Shown here in pieces: positions 60,741 to 64,000 of a stretch of 64,000 nucleotides of DNA; position 1 is the stretch's first letter, and each line of letters opens with the position of its first letter. Both the position numbers and the translations under genes were made by a program. The notes under the pieces are model-generated. The model was not told where the DNA came from. It did no database searches and saw nothing but the letters and a program-made list of their open reading frames with translations. The DNA is taken from positions 310,001-374,000 of the forward strand of contig BLAL01000319.1 of the NCBI GenBank assembly GCA_015698045.1, read 5' to 3'. The stretch comes from Rhizophagus clarus. Lineage: Eukaryota; Glomeromycota; Glomeromycetes; Glomerales; Glomeraceae.

Positions 60741-61132
60741 GGGGTTGCATGGATTGAATCATTAAGCCCAGATTTTTGGTCGTTGAGGAAATTAATGTTT
60801 TCGTTGTTTTTTTCTATGATTAGGAGTTCAGGTTCTTGTTGTAATTGGTTGATTACTGTTACTTTGTTGCTCGGGAAGTTAGTTGTTTCTTCCATGTTAT
60901 CATCTGCTAGTGCTGCAGCAGAGTGTCTTTGTCTTTTGACTTGGGTTTGTGGTAAAATTTCTCTGACTATTTCTTCTGCAGTTGGACCTTCTTCAAGTCC
61001 ATAGGTACTTTTAGTAATGGAAAATTCTAGGTCGGCAGCTTTTGTCGCTGCTGTCTTTTCAGTCATTGATGATTTTTTAATTGTTGCGTTGCTTGAGCTT
61101 GAGCTGCTTCTTAATTTTCGCGTAGAGGTCAT
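60737..61132 (-). CDS. LINE upstream short ORF
   Basis: 131 residues from ATG 61132 (MTSTRKLRSSSSSSNATIKK). It is Ser/Thr- and charge-rich without a recognisable fold, and includes AEEIVREILPQTQVKRQRHS. It ends in TGA overlapping the ORF1 ATG by four bases (ATGA, plus strand 60737-60740). It could be the true N-terminal part of ORF1 separated by one frameshift, or a separate protein translated first with re-initiation at ORF1. I cannot decide from one copy. Confidence 0.6.
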   Translation of the reverse strand: MTSTRKLRSSSSSSNATIKKSSMTEKTAATKAADLEFSITKSTYGLEEGPTAEEIVREILPQTQVKRQRHSAAALADDNMEETTNFPSNKVTVINQLQQEPELLIIEKNNENINFLNDQKSGLNDSIHATP

Positions 61133-61994
61133 TTTTCTATTTCTATTTTTATTAGTTGGTTATTAACTTTTTCCCGGTGATTTATCTATTAATAAAGGCT
61201 TTTGTTTTTGTTTTCTTTTATTTATTGTTATGTTTTATTTTAAAATTTTCTTTACAAAATTTTTGGTTCTACTGATCAGCGGGAATCTTTTTCCAAAGGT
61301 TTAAAAAAAAAACAAACATTTCACGTCATATTTATTTTGACGATCAAATCACGTGATTAATATACAATTTTAAGATGCATAAATCTGGCCAAATTATAAT
61401 TCTGGCCGGAACTAATTCTGTAACTTAAAAAAGTTTGGATTTTTTTGTTACGAAGCACTACAAAAATTGTACCAATAGGTCCAGAAGATACCCATTTATA
61501 AACAAATATGCAGTTGAATTTTGTGTAAACTTACTGCATAAATCACTTAGGAAAATATATTCGTAATGATGGTTAAAAGTGGTCTATTTGCCCCAAAAAG
61601 TGGTCAAATATTGTATGGTAGGATTACTCAAAAATTGAATGCTTTCTGTATCTTAAATACAAATTTTATACCCTAAAATTTTTATTGCACAAAAATTGAA
61701 CATTTTCTATATTTTAAATTTAAGTTTATTTTCAATTGTACAAAAATTGCACACTTTTAGCACGCTATAAATAACTGCATGGTCATTTTTATCCAAAAAA
61801 CTGCAATAATTGAATGATTTTCACACAGAATTGAACAAATATTGCACAAATATTGGATGATCTTTTTTCATAGGGTAGGGTAGTTATATGGATATCAAGA
61901 AAACCTGTATTGATAGTAAAGTACTTATATAATATTTATTTATATATAATAACCAAATTCAATTTTTATTTAAAAATATTATCCGTTGCTTTAG

Positions 61995-63083
61995 TTGGTA
62001 AATTATAAAACATATAATATACATTATAAATATATTTATATAAACTAAAATTTATGTTTATTAAATTTATTAATTTCTAATTAATTTAAATTATAGAGTA
62101 AGCCATCATATCAATATTACTTTTTTAATTTTAAATTTTAATATAAATTTTAATGTTTCAATAATTATTTAAATCACATAGACTTGGAAGAAGTGAAAAT
62201 GCAATTTTAAACAAATTTATTTTTGAAAAAAAATTGAAATGGATTCCTTATGAGCAATTTAAAAATTTTGAATATCTTGATAAAGGAGGATTTGGTACTA
62301 TATACAAGGCTATTTGGCCAAAAAACAGTACAAGAGAAGATGTAGTTCTTAAATGTCTCAATAATTTGAATGACAATAATCTATATTTAAATGGATTCTT
62401 AAATGAAGTATAATAATAAATTATTTTATTTTTAATTTTTATTATAAATCATTAATACTAATATATCCAATTTCAATTTTTTTTATAGTAGGATTGTCAT
62501 GAAAAATGTTTAGAATCGACAAGAATTATTAATTTACATGGTTTTACAAAAAAATCCAGTTACTTCAAATTATATGGTAGTAATGGATTATGCTAATAAA
62601 GGCAATTTAAGAAGGAATTTAACAAAAGTAATTGAAAATAATTGGAATCAAAGATTATTCATATTATATGAAATTATTTCTGGCCTTAATGAAATACATA
62701 ATCAACATTTTGTTCATTGTGATTTTCATGATGGAAATATTTTAAATCATAAAGAAAACCAAGTTTTTATTAGTGATTTAGGATTAAGTAAGCCTGTAAA
62801 ATCTTTTTTGAAAAAATATGATATTTATGGTGTTGTTCCATTTATGGCACCTGAAGTTTTAAGAGGCAATCCATATACTCCAGCTAGTGATATATATAGT
62901 TTTTCTATGATTATGTGGGAATTTACATCTGGAGTTCCACCATTCAAAGATAGAGCATATGATCTTCAACTCAGTTTAAGTATTTGTAAAGGTGAACGAC
63001 CTGAAATCATGCCGATAATAAATCAAAAAAGTCCAAGAAGAGCAGAAACTTTCAGGATGCGAACTCGAATAAGATGGAAATAA
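61995..63083 (+). pseudogene. Truncated paralogue of the kinase at 3224-4492
   Basis: The same structure as the first kinase: putative micro-exons TTG (61995-61997) and A (62097), exon 62182-62407 (LGRSENAILNKF, KWIPYEQFKNFEYL, DKGGFGTIYKAIWP), intron, exon from 62489 (HFVHCDFHDGNIL, SDLGLSKPVK, MAPEVLRGNPYTPASDIYSF). It is broken: the first codon of exon 2 is TAG where the paralogue has TGG, and an extra A in the A-run near 62544-62550 shifts the frame. After GERPEI at about 63005 the sequence is unrelated to kinase and the C-lobe is lost. Similarity to the first locus begins near 61925, just beyond the CCCTATG element. The long micro-exon array is absent here. Confidence 0.85.
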
Positions 63084-63344
63084 TTGAGTTATTTTGTAGT
63101 CTGCTAAAAGGGTGCTCTTGACCTGCTTTTTTTAGGATTAGCTTTCGTTTAGGTTTATATTCCTGCTATCTTTTCTCCCTTTCCTCTCCCCTTTGCTAAT
63201 CATATGTGACTTGCTATAGATATCGTGCTAATGCTGTAGACCATGTTTTATATAGGTCATGGTAACAGTGTGGCATTTAGCTTTTATACTGTGTTGGGTC
63301 ACGATGCAATTGGATACTGGCGGTGGATCATGTGGATCATTCCA
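63084..63344. other. Unassigned insertion-like sequence
   Basis: Less AT-rich than its surroundings, with CT-rich runs (CTTTTCTCCCTTTCCTCTCC). It joins the broken kinase near 63005 and may be the end of an inserted element. I see no LINE motif or TIR that proves this. Confidence 0.35.
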
Positions 63345-63560
63345 CTGTAACAGCTGATTTCATAATTCATGTTGAGAACTTGCCGGGTTGCCAGGCTGCC
63401 GGGTTGTCGGCAAATTGAGAAATAAAAATAAACACGCGGATATAAAACGTTTTTGTATAAATATAAATAACTATATATATATTATCCGACAAGCCGAAGT
63501 CTCGGCAGTCGACATCGAATTTTGTCACGTGTCCCGTACATTATGAAATTAGCTGTAAAA
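63345..63560. mobile_element. TIR element A (ACAGCTGATTTCATAAT ends)
   Basis: The left end AACAGCTGATTTCATAAT (63349) is inverted at the right end as ATTATGAAATTAGCTGT (63540-63556), with GTGTCCCGTAC adjoining. The interior carries GCCGGGTTGCC repeats. Confidence 0.6.
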
Positions 63561-63654
63561 TAAATTATTCATTATATGTTATCATTACTTTATTGCGATA
63601 CAAATAAGGCGACACAAAGTGATAAAATGGTTTTCATATCCCGGCCGGGACAAA

Positions 63655-63884
63655 TTTTTTTACAGCTGATTTCATAATGTACAGGACACATTTCTTGCCG
63701 AGAGTAACTCGGTAAAACTCGGTAGAGATCAAAATGAAATAAAGACTATACTACTATATTCGGATTAGTGCTCCGAATCTATAAATGATATAATTTTTAC
63801 CTTATTCTGAGTTTTACCGGGTTTTGCCGAATGTGTAAATAAAAATGAATGTGTCCGGTACATTATGAAATCAGTTTTAAAAAA
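63655..63884. mobile_element. TIR element B, same family as element A
   Basis: TTTTACAGCTGATTTCATAA at 63657 and the following GTACAGGACACATT are inverted at 63848-63882 (AATGTGTCCGGTACATTATG). TIRs are about 35 bp and conserved. The interior has inverted CTCGGTAAAACTCGG and GAGTTTTACCGGG motifs. There is no ORF. Confidence 0.7.
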
Positions 63885-64000
63885 TTCTCACTCGGCATAG
63901 TAATAATATAATTTTTTTTTTTATAAATTAAAAAAAAATTTTCACATATAAATTTTTGAAGAAAAAAAAATTAAAAGCTGGGTTATTGGGTTATTACTGA

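Larger units (their letters stand above)
51562..61294 (-). mobile_element. Full-length non-LTR retrotransposon (LINE with APE, RT and RNase H)
   Basis: It is bounded by the 18-bp duplication AAAGGTTTAAAAAAAAAA at 51544-51561 and 61295-61312. The 3' end (left) is an (AAAT)n tail at about 51562-51598. The 5' end (right) reads GGAAAAAGATTCCCGCTGAT on the minus strand. Contents, 5' to 3': short ORF 61132-60737, ORF1 60740-58743 with a CCHC knuckle, ORF2 with endonuclease, reverse transcriptase and RNase H. A 655-bp DNA element interrupts the end of ORF2. Length without it is about 9.1 kb. The intact target duplication and few lesions indicate a recent insertion. The domain order fits the I/Tad group of LINEs. 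Confidence 0.93.
50820..61875. mobile_element. CCCTATG-ended non-autonomous DNA element, split by a LINE
   Basis: The left end CCCTATGAAAAAAC at 50820 faces the right end TTTTTTCATAGGG at 61863-61875. Both are bordered by TAG (50817-50819, 61876-61878). Without the LINE and one 18-bp duplication the element is about 1.3 kb. Sub-terminal regions on both sides carry multiple TTGCACAATAATTG/GTACAATAATT words, as in CACTA/EnSpm elements, which also make 3-bp duplications. No transposase is inside. The TIR is closely similar to that of the element at 51945-52599. Confidence 0.75.

Noticed and set aside
52724-61004. Plus-strand frames across the LINE
   Set aside because: Antisense shadows of LINE ORF1 and ORF2.
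1-64000. LTR retrotransposon, tRNA or rRNA genes
   Set aside because: I looked for long direct repeats around RT, cloverleaf-like GC-paired segments and rDNA motifs and saw none. A covariance-model scan would be needed to exclude tRNAs fully.

Overview
The window looks like nuclear DNA of an arbuscular mycorrhizal fungus of the Rhizophagus type. This is inferred from very AT-rich sequence, genes cut by short AT-rich introns (GTAAGT / CTAAC / TTTAG signals), several tyrosine-kinase-like (TKL) protein kinases, one with a Sel1 tail, BTB, F-box and SAM-type proteins, and many nested transposons. No species marker such as rDNA was seen.

Layout. 1-3223 is a tandem array of about 100-base units. 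Each unit reads as a complete intron, and consecutive units are separated by only 3 bases. The array leads in frame into a TKL kinase (3224-4492). 4.5-7.8 kb holds low-complexity DNA and two TIR elements. Two related minus-strand kinases follow: one ends in a Myb/SANT-like DNA-binding domain (7835-9482), the other in Sel1 repeats (11949-14153). A hAT-type MITE with an 8-bp target duplication lies between them. A plus-strand kinase (15296-16520) and a BTB-BACK-SPRY gene (20862-22256) come next. 22-31 kb is gene-poor, with a FLYWCH-like fragment, a small membrane protein and a decayed gene.

31.4-33.3 kb carries a bromodomain plus PD-(D/E)XK nuclease-like fusion, in which a tandemly duplicated intron has created a 21-base exon. 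Then come a broken F-box gene, a broken SAM-domain gene and a spliced Tc1/mariner-type transposase with one frameshift. On the minus strand, 43.95-46.1 kb is a second, unrelated array of tandem intron plus mini-exon units (mini-exons 21-41 bases).

46.5-64 kb is mostly mobile DNA. It has a truncated LINE, a transposon-like gene remnant, and a full-length LINE (51562-61294, 18-bp target duplication). That LINE sits inside a CCCTATG-ended DNA element and is itself interrupted by a smaller CCCTATA-ended element; both of these have 3-bp target duplications. A truncated pseudogene paralogue of the first kinase and two more MITEs close the window.

The unifying observation is that tandem duplication of introns, each carrying a few exon bases, has occurred at three independent places in 64 kb. 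Two of them have grown into long arrays of candidate micro-exons or mini-exons. Whether these are spliced, skipped or removed as one large intron cannot be decided from DNA alone.
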